Shown: positions 37,076 to 44,611 of the stretch, piece after piece | Position numbering within the stretch: position 1 is the stretch's first letter | Layout: the number at the start of each line of letters is the position of its first letter | Source: Thermoleophilia bacterium | GTDB lineage: Bacteria; Actinomycetota; Thermoleophilia; Gaiellales; Gaiellaceae | Reading direction: 5' to 3' | Assembly: GCA_025934995.1 (NCBI GenBank) | Contig: JAICWC010000010.1 | Location: 1 to 46,718 of the forward strand | DNA: 46,718 nucleotides | Notes under the pieces: generated by a model | Database searches by the model: none | Seen by the model: only the letters and a program-made list of their open reading frames with translations | What the model was told of the DNA's origin: nothing | Translations under genes and position numbers: made by a program

Positions 37076-38073
37076 CCGTCCAACGGATCGTCGAGGACGT
37101 GAAAGCCCGCGGCGACGATGCGGTGCGCCGATGGGCCGTGGAGCTCGACGGCGTCGCGCCGGCGCGTGCAACGCCCGGCGGCGACCTGCCGGCCGGGGCG
37201 GTGCTCCAGCTCGCGGCGCGCGTGCGGCGCTGGCACGAGGCGCAGCGTCCCCGCGACGTGAGGCTCGAGGTCGAGCCGGGCGTCGAGCTGGAGCGTCGGT
37301 GGCTGGCGCTCGAGTCGGTGGGCATCTACGTCCCGCGCGGGCTCGTCTCGACGCTCGTGATGTGCGCCGTGCCCGCACAGGCGGCCGGTGTCGAGCGGAT
37401 CGTCGTCATGACGCCGCCGCAGGGCTCGGGGCTCGTCGCCGCGGCCGCGGAGCTGCTCGGCATCGACGAGGTCTGGGCCGTCGGCGGCGCGCAGGCGATC
37501 GCCGCGCTCGCGTACGTCCATCGTGTCGACAAGATCGTCGGCCCCGGGAACGCATTCGTGAACGAGGCGAAGCTGCTCGTCTCGCGCGACGTTGCGATCG
37601 ACCTGCCGGCAGGCCCGTCCGAGGTCGTCGTCGTCCTCGGACGAGGGGGCGACCGCGCGATCGCCGAGCTCGAGCTCGCCGCCCAACGCGAGCACGGGCA
37701 CGAGGCGATGTGCGAGCTGATCGAAGCCGACGATCTGGAGGCGGCGCTGCGACGCGTGAACGAGCTCGCGCCCGAGCACGTCGTCCTCCTCGGCGAGGCC
37801 GAGAGCCTTGCGCCCCGGATCCGCAACGCGGGAGCGGTGTTCGTGGGTGGTTCGTCACCCGTCGCGAGCGGCGACTATGCAACCGGTGGCAACCACGTCC
37901 TCCCGACCGGTCGCTGGGCGCGGTCCACGGGCGGGCTCGGTCTCGAGACGTTTCTCAAGCCCGTGACGACCCAGCGGCTGACGCCCGACGGGCTCGCGCT
38001 CGTGCGGCCGATCGTCGAGGCGCTCGCGGCGGTCGAGGGCATGACCGCGCACGCGCAGGCGGTCGCACGGTGA
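37072..38073 (+). CDS. hisD: Histidinol dehydrogenase, compact form
   Basis: Two-step NAD-dependent oxidation of histidinol to histidine. The product is 333 residues, about 100 shorter than usual. Key features remain: VGPGNAFVNEAK, DLPAGPSEV, the zinc-site Gln/His in AQREHGHEA, catalytic Glu-His in APEHVVL, Asp in SGDYATGGNHVLPTG and the last His in TAHAQAVA. Missing are part of the N-terminus and a segment after the zinc His. Coupled to hisG by ATGA and to hisC by GTGA. Confidence 0.93.
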   Translation: MTVQRIVEDVKARGDDAVRRWAVELDGVAPARATPGGDLPAGAVLQLAARVRRWHEAQRPRDVRLEVEPGVELERRWLALESVGIYVPRGLVSTLVMCAVPAQAAGVERIVVMTPPQGSGLVAAAAELLGIDEVWAVGGAQAIAALAYVHRVDKIVGPGNAFVNEAKLLVSRDVAIDLPAGPSEVVVVLGRGGDRAIAELELAAQREHGHEAMCELIEADDLEAALRRVNELAPEHVVLLGEAESLAPRIRNAGAVFVGGSSPVASGDYATGGNHVLPTGRWARSTGGLGLETFLKPVTTQRLTPDGLALVRPIVEALAAVEGMTAHAQAVAR

Positions 38074-39581
38074 AAGAGCTCCCGTCGGAGTTCGAGCCGT
38101 ACGCGTGGGCGCCCTCGACCGAGGAGCTCGCTCGCCGCGCGGGGCTCGATCCCGTCCAGATCGTCCGCTTCGACGGCAACACGCCGCCGCTGCCGCTGCC
38201 GAGCTCGCGCCCCGGCGCGATCGCGCACGCGCTGAGCGAGATCAACACGTACCCGCACGGCGGCTATCCGTTCATCCACGAGGCGATTGCGGAGTATGCG
38301 GGTGTCGAGCCGGAGAACGTCGTTCTCGGCGCCGGGGCGGACGACCTGATCATGTTGCTGGCGCGCTGCTTCGCGGGCCCGGGCGACGTGGTCGCGATCC
38401 CGCAGGAGCCGACCTATCCCGTCTACAAGGTCTCGGCGCATCTCGCCGGCGCGACCGTCGGCGCCGAGTCGCCGGTGCTCACGTTCCTCTGTCGACCCGG
38501 CAACCCCTACGGCGACCTGCCCGAGATTCCCGACGCCCGGCCGCTCGCCGTCGACGAGGCGTACTTCGAATACGCCGGCGGCGAGACCGCCTTGCCCCTG
38601 CTGAACGACGGCGTCATCGTCATCCGCACGTTCTCGAAGGCGTTCGGCCTTGCCGGCGCTCGGATCGGCTACCTGCTCGCCGAACGCGAAGCGGCTGCGG
38701 AGATCTACGAACGCCAGGCGCCCGCACAGGTGTCGACGCTCTCGGTCGCGCTCGCCCTCGCCGCGCTGAGGACTCCCCCCGACGTGAGCTCCGTCGTCGA
38801 GGAGCGCGAGCGCCTCGCGGCGGAGTTGCGAGCGCTCGGCTACGAGCCGATGCGCTCGTGGGCGAACTTCGTCTACGTCCCCGTCGACGACGCGGAGGCG
38901 GTCCACGCGCGCCTGCTGCAGCGAGGTTGCGTCGTGCGCCTGCAGCCGGGGGGCATCAGAATCAGCGTCCGCGATCGCGAGGACGACGACCTGCTGCTCT
39001 CGGCGCTCGCCGGCGAACCGGAGCCGCAGTCGCGCACGGCGCGGTCGGTTCGCGCGACGGCCGAGACGACGATCCGCATCCGGCTCGGGCTCGACGGTGC
39101 CGGCCGCGTGCGCATCGGCACCGGCGCGGGGTTGTACGACCACTTCCTCGAGCAGCTCGCGTTCCACGGGGGCTTCGACGCGGTCGTCGAAGGGAGCGGC
39201 GATCTCGAGACCGGCGACCACCACACGTCGGAGGACACCGCGATCGCGTTCGGCGAGGCGGTCGACCGCGCCCTCGGCGACCGCCGCGGCATCGCACGTT
39301 ACGGCTCCGCCGTCGTGCCGATGGACGACGCGCTCGCACGCGCCGCCGTCGATCTCGGCGGACGCCGCGGCGCCGAGATCTCGCTCGCCGTCGACCCCGG
39401 GCTCGCGCGCCACGTCCTGGAGAGCTTCGCGCACGCCGGCCGGATGACCTTGCACGTCAGCGCAGAGGGGATCGATCCGCATCATGTGGCCGAGGCCGCG
39501 TTCAAGGCCGTCGGCCGCGCGTTGCGCGATGCGTCCCGCGTCGGCGGCGACGAGCTGCCCTCGACGAAGGGCGTCCTCTGA
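38070..39581 (+). CDS. hisC-hisB: HisC-HisB fusion: histidinol-phosphate aminotransferase + IGP dehydratase
   Basis: One uninterrupted 503-residue frame. Residues 1 to about 315 are the PLP aminotransferase, with the PLP Lys at 190 in TFSKAFGLAGARIGY and YPHGGYPFIHEAIA substrate segments. From about residue 320 it is imidazoleglycerol-phosphate dehydratase: GLYDHFLEQLAFHG, DHHTSEDTAIAFGEA, and a second metal motif DPHHVAEAAFKAVGRAL, ending STKGVL. No in-frame ATG, GTG or TTG lies at the domain junction near 39030, so HisB cannot easily be made separately. The two activities catalyse consecutive steps, dehydratase then aminotransferase. The GTG overlaps the hisD stop. Confidence 0.92.
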   Translation: MKELPSEFEPYAWAPSTEELARRAGLDPVQIVRFDGNTPPLPLPSSRPGAIAHALSEINTYPHGGYPFIHEAIAEYAGVEPENVVLGAGADDLIMLLARCFAGPGDVVAIPQEPTYPVYKVSAHLAGATVGAESPVLTFLCRPGNPYGDLPEIPDARPLAVDEAYFEYAGGETALPLLNDGVIVIRTFSKAFGLAGARIGYLLAEREAAAEIYERQAPAQVSTLSVALALAALRTPPDVSSVVEERERLAAELRALGYEPMRSWANFVYVPVDDAEAVHARLLQRGCVVRLQPGGIRISVRDREDDDLLLSALAGEPEPQSRTARSVRATAETTIRIRLGLDGAGRVRIGTGAGLYDHFLEQLAFHGGFDAVVEGSGDLETGDHHTSEDTAIAFGEAVDRALGDRRGIARYGSAVVPMDDALARAAVDLGGRRGAEISLAVDPGLARHVLESFAHAGRMTLHVSAEGIDPHHVAEAAFKAVGRALRDASRVGGDELPSTKGVL

Positions 39582-39586
39582 AAACG

Positions 39587-40108
39587 GTGGCGATCTGCCG
39601 GTACGGCGCGGGCAACGTGCGCTCGGTCGAGCTCGCGTTCCGCCGCCTCGGGGCGGAGCTCGTCGACGACGTCGAGCTCGCCGACCTCGCCGTCCTGCCC
39701 GGCGTCGGCTCCGCGCGCACCGCCATGGCCGGTCTGCGCGAACGCGGGCTCGACGAGGTGCTGCGCGCACGCACGAAGCCGACGCTCGGCATCTGTCTCG
39801 GCCTGCAGCTGGCGCTCGAGGCGAGCGACGAGGACGGCGGCGTCGACGGCCTCGCGCTCGTGCCGGGCCGCGCGGTGCGCGTCGCGGCGCAGCGCGTGCC
39901 GCGCATCGGCTGGGCCAAAGTCGAGCCTGAAGGCGAGGCGTACTGGTTCGCGCACTCGTACGTCGCAGACTCCCCGGCCACGGTGGCGACGAGCGAGGGC
40001 CTCGCCGCGATCGTCGAGCACGGCTCGTTCACGGGCGTGCAGTTCCATCCCGAGAAGAGCGGCCTTGCCGGCGCGCGCTTCCTGGAGCGATGCCTCTCCC
40101 GCGCCTGA
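39587..40108 (+). CDS. hisH: Imidazole glycerol phosphate synthase, glutaminase subunit
   Basis: Class I glutamine amidotransferase that delivers ammonia to HisF. The product is 173 residues, about 25 shorter than usual. Motifs are YGAGNVRSVE, LPGVGSARTAM, the nucleophile elbow GICLGLQ, and the His-Glu dyad VQFHPEKSG. GTG 39587 gives a typical first strand; CTG 39578 would overlap the preceding stop (CTGA), as elsewhere in this operon, and cannot be excluded. It overlaps hisF by 19 bp. Confidence 0.92.
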   Translation: MAICRYGAGNVRSVELAFRRLGAELVDDVELADLAVLPGVGSARTAMAGLRERGLDEVLRARTKPTLGICLGLQLALEASDEDGGVDGLALVPGRAVRVAAQRVPRIGWAKVEPEGEAYWFAHSYVADSPATVATSEGLAAIVEHGSFTGVQFHPEKSGLAGARFLERCLSRA

Positions 40109-40824
40109 TCCCGTGCCTCGACGTCGCCTGCGGGCGCGTCGTCAAGGGTGTGCGCTTCCAGGGGCTGCGCGACGTCGGCGATCCGGTCGAGCTCGGGGCC
40201 GCGTACTCGGACGCGGGCGCCGACGAGCTCGTCTTCCTCGACATCACGGCGACGCTCGATGCACGGGCCGCCGCGGTCGCAACCGCGGCACGCGTCGCCG
40301 AGCAGGTGACGATTCCGTTCACGTTCGGCGGTGGGATTCGCAGCGTCGACGACGCGTGTGCGGTGCTCGAAGCCGGCGCCGACAAGGTGAGCGTCAACTC
40401 CGCGGCGCTTGCGCGGCCGGAGCTGATCGGCGAGCTCGCGGAGACGCTGGGCACGCAGGCGGTCGTCGTCGCGATCGATACGGAGCAGGGGCGCGTGCGG
40501 TCGCATGCGGCGACCAAGGACGCCGGGCGAAACACGCTCGAGTGGGCGCACGAGTGCCAGGAGCGCGGGGCGGGCGAGCTGCTGGTTACATCGATCGACC
40601 GCGACGGCACTCGTGGCGGCTACGACCTCGAGCTCTTGAGCCGGATCGGTGAAGTCGTGTCGGTCCCCGTGGTCGCCTCTGGCGGCGCCGGGAACGCACA
40701 GCACGTTGCCGACGCCCTCGGCGTCGCATCGGCGGCTCTGCTCGCGTCGATTCTTCACGAGGATCCCGAACGGCTCGTAGCGCTGCGCGCGGAGCTGCGC
40801 GAGCTCGGAGTCGAGCTCCGGTGA
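40090..40824 (+). CDS. hisF: Imidazole glycerol phosphate synthase, cyclase subunit
   Basis: TIM-barrel cyclase producing IGP and AICAR with ammonia from HisH. The 244-residue protein has the catalytic Asp residues in [15 protein letters not shown] and [11 protein letters not shown], and the [11 protein letters not shown] phosphate loop. The last strand [10 protein letters not shown] is standard. The ATG lies within the end of hisH. It overlaps the next gene by GTGA. Confidence 0.95.
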   Translation: MPLPRLIPCLDVACGRVVKGVRFQGLRDVGDPVELGAAYSDAGADELVFLDITATLDARAAAVATAARVAEQVTIPFTFGGGIRSVDDACAVLEAGADKVSVNSAALARPELIGELAETLGTQAVVVAIDTEQGRVRSHAATKDAGRNTLEWAHECQERGAGELLVTSIDRDGTRGGYDLELLSRIGEVVSVPVVASGGAGNAQHVADALGVASAALLASILHEDPERLVALRAELRELGVELR

Positions 40825-41351
40825 AACCGGCGATCGTGCAGGACGCGCGCGACGGCCGGGTGCTGATGCTCGCGTGGATGGACGAGGAAGCCGAGCGGCT
40901 CACGCGCGAAACGGGGGAGGCCTGGTTCTGGAGCCGATCCCGCGAACGGCTCTGGAAGAAAGGGGAGAGCTCGGGCAACACGCTCGTCGTCGAGGAGATC
41001 CGGGAGGACTGCGACGACGACACGCTGCTGCTGCGCGTGCATCCGAGCGGGCCGACCTGTCACACCGGCTCCCGCTCGTGTTTCGCGCCCGAGCTGTGGC
41101 GGACGGTCGTCGAGCGCGTGCGCGAGCGGCCGGACGGCTCGTACGTCGCGGCGCTCGCGGCAGGCGGCGTCGGTCAGGCGGCGCAGAAGCTCGTCGAGGA
41201 GGCCGGGGAGGCGGCGATTTCCGCAGCGTCGAAGGACGGCCGGCTCGTCGAGGAAGCCGCAGACGTGCTCTTCCACCTGTACGTCCTGCTCGCAGTCGCC
41301 GGCGTCGACATCGCCGACGTCGAGGACGAGCTCGTTTCGCGTCGCCGCTGA
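40821..41351 (+). CDS. hisIE: Phosphoribosyl-AMP cyclohydrolase / phosphoribosyl-ATP pyrophosphatase
   Basis: Bifunctional enzyme for steps two and three of histidine synthesis. The 176-residue protein has the HisI domain first ([26 protein letters not shown], and zinc ligands DCDDD and CHTGSRSCF). The HisE helical domain is from about residue 92 ([13 protein letters not shown] and [14 protein letters not shown]). This domain order is the common fused form. It is the last gene of the his operon; no clear terminator follows before the transpeptidase. Confidence 0.94.
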   Translation: MKPAIVQDARDGRVLMLAWMDEEAERLTRETGEAWFWSRSRERLWKKGESSGNTLVVEEIREDCDDDTLLLRVHPSGPTCHTGSRSCFAPELWRTVVERVRERPDGSYVAALAAGGVGQAAQKLVEEAGEAAISAASKDGRLVEEAADVLFHLYVLLAVAGVDIADVEDELVSRRR

Positions 41352-41368
41352 CCCGGAAAAACGCAGAG

Positions 41369-41983
41369 GTGCACCGCGCTGCGCTCGTCTTCGTCATCGC
41401 CACGCTCCATCATCCGGCGGCGATCTTTCGCACGCCGAGCCTGCACGCGCCGATGCACCGCACCCTGCCGACCTACACGCCGCTCTCGCATCAGCGCCTG
41501 TCGGTCCCCGTGCTCGGCAGGCGGAAAGGCTTTCTGCACGTGCTCCTCCCCGGCCGCCCGAACGGCCACACCGGCTGGATCCAGGCGAAGCAGGCGAGGA
41601 CGTGGAAGACGCCGTGGCACGTCGTCGTCAAGACGCACTCCAAGCGGCTCTTCGTTTTCCATGGCAGGAAGATCGCCCGCAGCTTCCCGGTGGTCGTCGG
41701 CGCGAGCTCTACACCGACGCCGCGTGGGCGGTTCTATGTCGAAGAGGCATTGATCCTCCCGCACCGGTCACTCGGCTGGCCGGACGCGTTCGCGCTCAGC
41801 GCGCGCTCGAAGGTGTTCCAGGAATTCGACGGTGGGCCCGGCCAGATCGCCATTCACGGCATCTACGGCATCGGCGGCACGCCGGGTCACGCGCAATCGC
41901 ACGGCTGCATCCGGGCGACGAGCACGGCGCTCAGATGGATGATCCACCGCTTCGGGACCGGGACGCCGGTCGACATCCGCTAG
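41369..41983 (+). CDS. L,D-transpeptidase (YkuD family)
   Basis: A 204-residue cell-wall enzyme that cross-links meso-diaminopimelate stems (or attaches proteins) using a catalytic Cys. The YkuD domain spans about residues 80-204, with the motif IAIHGIYGIGG and the active-site SHGCIRAT. A short SH3-like stretch (residues 30-75, GFLHVLLPGRPNGHTGWI) precedes it. The N-terminus has a weak hydrophobic segment. GTG 41369 is the best start, 17 bp after hisIE. Its stop shares CTAG with the convergent gene. Confidence 0.9.
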   Translation: MHRAALVFVIATLHHPAAIFRTPSLHAPMHRTLPTYTPLSHQRLSVPVLGRRKGFLHVLLPGRPNGHTGWIQAKQARTWKTPWHVVVKTHSKRLFVFHGRKIARSFPVVVGASSTPTPRGRFYVEEALILPHRSLGWPDAFALSARSKVFQEFDGGPGQIAIHGIYGIGGTPGHAQSHGCIRATSTALRWMIHRFGTGTPVDIR

Positions 41984-42315
41984 CGGCGCGGATCGCGGTC
42001 GCGCACGATCGTCGCTGCTTCGCCGAACTTCTCGATCACGCTGTAGGCCGGCGTGGTCTCGATCACGTGCTCGACGTCCGGGAACTCGTGTCCGGGGACG
42101 ACGACGAAACGGAGCGGCGAGGCGCGAAGCTCCTCGTACTTCGTCAGCGTCACCGGCACGCGCTGCGCGCAAGCAGGGTCGCCGCACTCGCACAGGAAGT
42201 CGAAGGTGCGGCTCTCGCCGCCCGCGGAGAACGAATGCGCGACGGCGCCGACCTCCTCGTTCAGGTCACGGAACAGCGCCTCGTTCTCGGCGATCCGCCG
42301 TGCGCGGTCGTCCAT
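41980..42315 (-). CDS. Conserved hypothetical protein with Cys-rich knuckle
   Basis: A 111-residue protein with an N-terminal helix (NEALFRDLNEEVG) and a FLCECGDPACAQRVPVTL segment whose Cys spacing (C-x-C-x4-C) suggests a zinc or metal knuckle. A YEELRASPLRFVVVPGHE strand follows. I recall similar proteins of unknown function in actinobacteria. The C-terminus ends at a CTAG shared with the transpeptidase. Confidence 0.75.
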   Translation of the reverse strand: MDDRARRIAENEALFRDLNEEVGAVAHSFSAGGESRTFDFLCECGDPACAQRVPVTLTKYEELRASPLRFVVVPGHEFPDVEHVIETTPAYSVIEKFGEAATIVRDRDPRR

Positions 42316-42366
42316 GCGTGGTTCCGACGCTAGCGCAGTCGGGTCGCGACTCCAAGACGAGCCCCG

Positions 42367-42398
42367 AAAACGGGAGGCCCCGCGTGAGCGGGGCCTCC
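42367..42398 (-). terminator. Intrinsic terminator of the H1-like gene
   Basis: An 11-bp perfect stem (42373-42383 with 42388-42398) encloses a GTGA loop. In the minus direction it is followed by TTTT (complement of AAAA at 42367-42370). It lies 25 bp after the stop of the histone-like gene. Confidence 0.75.
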
Positions 42399-42422
42399 GG
42401 TAGTGCGTACGAGCGAGCGGTG

Positions 42423-43208
42423 CTACTCGTCAGACGACTCGCTCGAGCCGTTCGACCTCCGGGCCTCGCTCTCCGAGCCGAGGCCGCCGATCGTTCCGAG
42501 CGAGGGCGTCGTGCCGACTCCACTTGGGGTCAGCATTTCCGCGCCCGTCGTTTCGATCGCGGGGGTCGTCGTGCCTGAGCGACTCGTGCCCGTCCGCGTG
42601 CGCGCCGAGGTGCTGCGCGACGCGGAGCGCCGAGTCGTACTGCTCCCGCCCGTGCGACGGGTGGTTCCGCTACTCCGTGCTGTTGTCGCGCGGGCGGCGG
42701 TACGGCCTGTGGTGCTGCGCCGTGCCGCCGGCTTGCGGCGGCGTGCGGCCGGCTTGCGGCGTGCGGCCGGCTTGCGTGCCGCCGGCTTGCGTGCCGTGCT
42801 GCGGCGAGCCGCCGGCTTGCGCGCGGTCGAGCTGCGCCGTGCTGCCGGCTTGCGGGCCGTCGAGCTGCGGCGGGCGGCCGGCTTGCGTGCTGCCGGCTTG
42901 CGGGCCGTCGAGCTGCGGCGGGCGGCCGGCTTGCGTGCTGCCGGCTTGCGGGCCGTCGAGCTGCGGCGAGCCGCCGGCTTGCGTGCTGCCGGCTTGCGTG
43001 CCGTGGTGCGCCGTGCCGCCGGCTTGCGTGCTGCCGGCTTGCGTGCGGTCGCGCTGCGGCGAGCTGCGGGCTTCCGCGCCGTCGTGCGGCGGGCAGCCGG
43101 CTTGCGCGCCGACGTTGTACGGCGCGTGCTAGTACGGCGCGCCGGCTTGCGGGTGGTCCCACCGGACGACCGTGTCGTTCCGCTGGACCTTCTGCGTGCT
43201 GTTGCCAT
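42423..43208 (-). CDS. Arg/Ala-rich histone-H1-like DNA-binding protein
   Basis: A 261-residue protein whose first two thirds consist of tandem KPAARKPAARRSSTAR-type repeats, an Arg-rich version of the KAAKKP repeats of bacterial H1-like proteins and of the mycobacterial HupB tail. The C-terminal 80 residues are Ser/Thr/Gly-rich and end acidic (SSESSDE). It should bind nucleic acid non-specifically through charge and be unstructured in solution. AGGAGGGAG precedes ATG 43208. The DNA repeats at about 42720-43110 are the coding basis of the protein repeats and could expand or contract by slippage. Confidence 0.85.
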   Translation of the reverse strand: MATARRRSSGTTRSSGGTTRKPARRTSTRRTTSARKPAARRTTARKPAARRSATARKPAARKPAARRTTARKPAARKPAARRSSTARKPAARKPAARRSSTARKPAARKPAARRSSTARKPAARRSSTARKPAARRSTARKPAARKPAARRKPAARRRKPAARRSTTGRTAARATTARSSGTTRRTGGSSTTRRSASRSTSARTRTGTSRSGTTTPAIETTGAEMLTPSGVGTTPSLGTIGGLGSESEARRSNGSSESSDE

Positions 43209-43301
43209 CTGCTCCCTCCTAGTGGGCGATGTCGGTGGCAACGCTGACCTGTGCAGTATGCGCGCTGCCTCGGCTGACATTCAGCAGGAACCGCATCTCT
43301 C

Positions 43302-43718
43302 CTACTTCGAGATGTCCTCGACGAGGTCACCTGTCTGCGCGTCGGAAGCGTTGCGAGCAATGTCCGCTTGGGCAACGATGCCGACGAGTTTCCCATCTTC
43401 TTCGACGACAGGCAAGCGACGCACCTGATGTCTTGCCATCAGACGCAGCGCTTCTGACAACTCCTGCTGTGGATCGATCGTCACCAGATCGCGTGACGCT
43501 ATCTCTCCGACCGTCACTGACTCGGGGGATTTTCCCTCGGCGACGACACGAACCGCGATGTCGCGGTCGGTCACTGTGCCGACGAGCTTCTCGCCTTCGA
43601 CGACCGGCACGATCCCGGCGTCCTCGTCGCGCATCAGTCGTGCCGCGTCGATCACGCTTGCGCCGCCTTCGAGCGCATGCGGGTCCTTCGTCATCACGTC
43701 GCGGATGCTTTCCGCCAT
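43302..43718 (-). CDS. CBS-pair domain protein
   Basis: A 138-residue protein made of two CBS domains: IRDVMTKDPHALEGGASVIDAARLM with VGTVTDRDIAVRV, then IASRDLVTIDPQQELSEAL with LVGIVAQADIARN. Such stand-alone pairs bind adenosine nucleotides and sense energy or redox state. ATG 43718 follows AAAGGGG; an ATG ten codons upstream (43748, MANSEEK) is an alternative. Confidence 0.9.
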   Translation of the reverse strand: MAESIRDVMTKDPHALEGGASVIDAARLMRDEDAGIVPVVEGEKLVGTVTDRDIAVRVVAEGKSPESVTVGEIASRDLVTIDPQQELSEALRLMARHQVRRLPVVEEDGKLVGIVAQADIARNASDAQTGDLVEDISK

Positions 43719-43771
43719 CACTGTCCCCTTTTCTTCGCTGTTTGCCATGTGGATAACTGCCCCCGCGACAC

Positions 43772-43816
43772 GCAATGCAAACGGCACGCACATGCGTTGC
43801 GTGCCGTATGCGTTGC
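43772..43816 (-). terminator. Long stem-loop downstream of the small basic protein
   Basis: A 10-bp perfect stem (43781-43790 with 43798-43807) is extended after one mismatch by eight further pairs (43772-43779 with 43809-43816, one G-U). It lies just after the stop of the gene at 43831 and before the CBS gene. No U-tract follows on the minus strand, so it may attenuate rather than terminate. Confidence 0.5.
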
Positions 43817-43830
43817 AGTTGGTGTACGCG

Positions 43831-44067
43831 TTACGACTTGTTCGCAGTCGCCTTGCCGCCCTTGCGGCCGGCGGCTTTCTTCTGCGCAGTCGTTCCGCCC
43901 TGCGACGAGTTGCTGCGCGAGGAGCTGGAGGAGCCGGACTTCTTGCCGCCGCGGCTCGACGAGCCGGAGGAGTTCGAGATCTTCGCTGCGCGCTCCTTCG
44001 ACATGCCCTTGTCCTTCAGCGCCTCGTACTGCTTCTCGTTCTTGACGTTGCTGCTCTTGTTGGGCAT
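43831..44067 (-). CDS. Small basic stress-type protein (DUF7218-like)
   Basis: A 78-residue hydrophilic protein: NVKNEKQYEALKDKGMSKERAAKISN, given in part as KQYEALKDKGMSKERAAK, followed by a Ser/Gly-rich section and a GGTTAQKKAAGRKGGKA tail. I recall this arrangement in widespread small soil-bacterial proteins, with the family number uncertain. The clustering with a CBS protein and a histone-like protein suggests stress or stationary-phase use, which is inference. Confidence 0.75.
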   Translation of the reverse strand: MPNKSSNVKNEKQYEALKDKGMSKERAAKISNSSGSSSRGGKKSGSSSSSRSNSSQGGTTAQKKAAGRKGGKATANKS

Positions 44068-44070
44068 GCA

Positions 44071-44097
44071 GGAAAATTTCCCGTCTGTGCGGGAAAA
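44071..44097. promoter_or_regulatory. Nested palindromes between divergent small genes
   Basis: GGAAAATTTCC (44071-44081) is a palindrome, and TTTCCCG (44077-44083) pairs with CGGGAAA (44090-44096). The two structures overlap in the 38-bp gap between the basic small protein (-) and the acetyltransferase (+), so one regulator could control both. No regulator is identified. Confidence 0.35.
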
Positions 44098-44105
44098 TCA
44101 CCTGC

Positions 44106-44492
44106 GTGACCATCAAGATCCGCCGACTCGGCGGCGACGACGCGTCGGTGTTCGTCGAGCACCGCGAGCTGCTCGACGACCCGCATGCGATCCTCCTCGT
44201 CGCCGTCGACGACGAGGAGGAAGTCGGCTTCGTCCTGGCGTACGACCTGCCGCGCCGTCATGGGAACCTTCGGCAGCTCTTCGTCTACGAGGTCGACGTG
44301 CTCGCATCGCATCGACGGCGGGGCATCGGTCGGCTGCTGCTCGAGCAGCTCGCCGAGCTCGGCATCCGCGAGGCCTTCGTCCTCACCGAGCCGGACAACG
44401 AGGCGGCGAACCGGCTCTACGAACGCGTCGGCGGGACGCGATCGGACGTGGCGATGTGGGATTTCGAGTTCGGGGAGGAGAGGAAGAGCTAG
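44106..44492 (+). CDS. GNAT acetyltransferase, AAC(3)-I-like
   Basis: A 128-residue GCN5-related acetyltransferase. The acetyl-CoA motif is HRRRGIGRLLLEQL, preceded by LFVYEVDVLASH and followed by the EPDNEAANRLYERVGG helix. The LFVYEVDV-HRRxGIG arrangement resembles aminoglycoside 3-N-acetyltransferase type I, but many such homologues have other or unknown substrates, so resistance should not be assumed. Its stop shares CTAG with the 40-residue ORF on the other strand. Confidence 0.85.
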   Translation: MTIKIRRLGGDDASVFVEHRELLDDPHAILLVAVDDEEEVGFVLAYDLPRRHGNLRQLFVYEVDVLASHRRRGIGRLLLEQLAELGIREAFVLTEPDNEAANRLYERVGGTRSDVAMWDFEFGEERKS

Positions 44493-44611
44493 TCGGCCTC
44501 GGGATCGTCGCCGCCGCCGGTGTCCTTCTGCGTCGGGTCGGGCACGGGCGACTCGTCGAGCTCATCGTTCCTGTCGTCTTCGCGAGGGTGTTCCATATCC
44601 TGTTCGCTCAT
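44489..44611 (-). CDS. Tiny acidic protein, divergent from thrS
   Basis: A 40-residue hydrophilic acidic frame, MSEQDMEHPREDDRNDEL and onwards, ending GGGDDPEAD. It fills the gap exactly: its ATG overlaps the thrS ATG (CATG at 44609-44612) and its stop overlaps the acetyltransferase stop (CTAG at 44489-44492). The tight fit on both sides supports a real gene despite the size. Function unknown. Confidence 0.55.
   Translation of the reverse strand: MSEQDMEHPREDDRNDELDESPVPDPTQKDTGGGDDPEAD

Noticed and set aside
42720-43110. Regular short DNA repeats resembling a CRISPR-like array
   Set aside because: The repeats are in frame, encode KPAAR-type protein repeats, have no unique spacers, and no cas genes are nearby.
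44106-44492. Aminoglycoside resistance gene
   Set aside because: Similarity to AAC(3)-I is limited to general GNAT features; many chromosomal homologues are not resistance enzymes.
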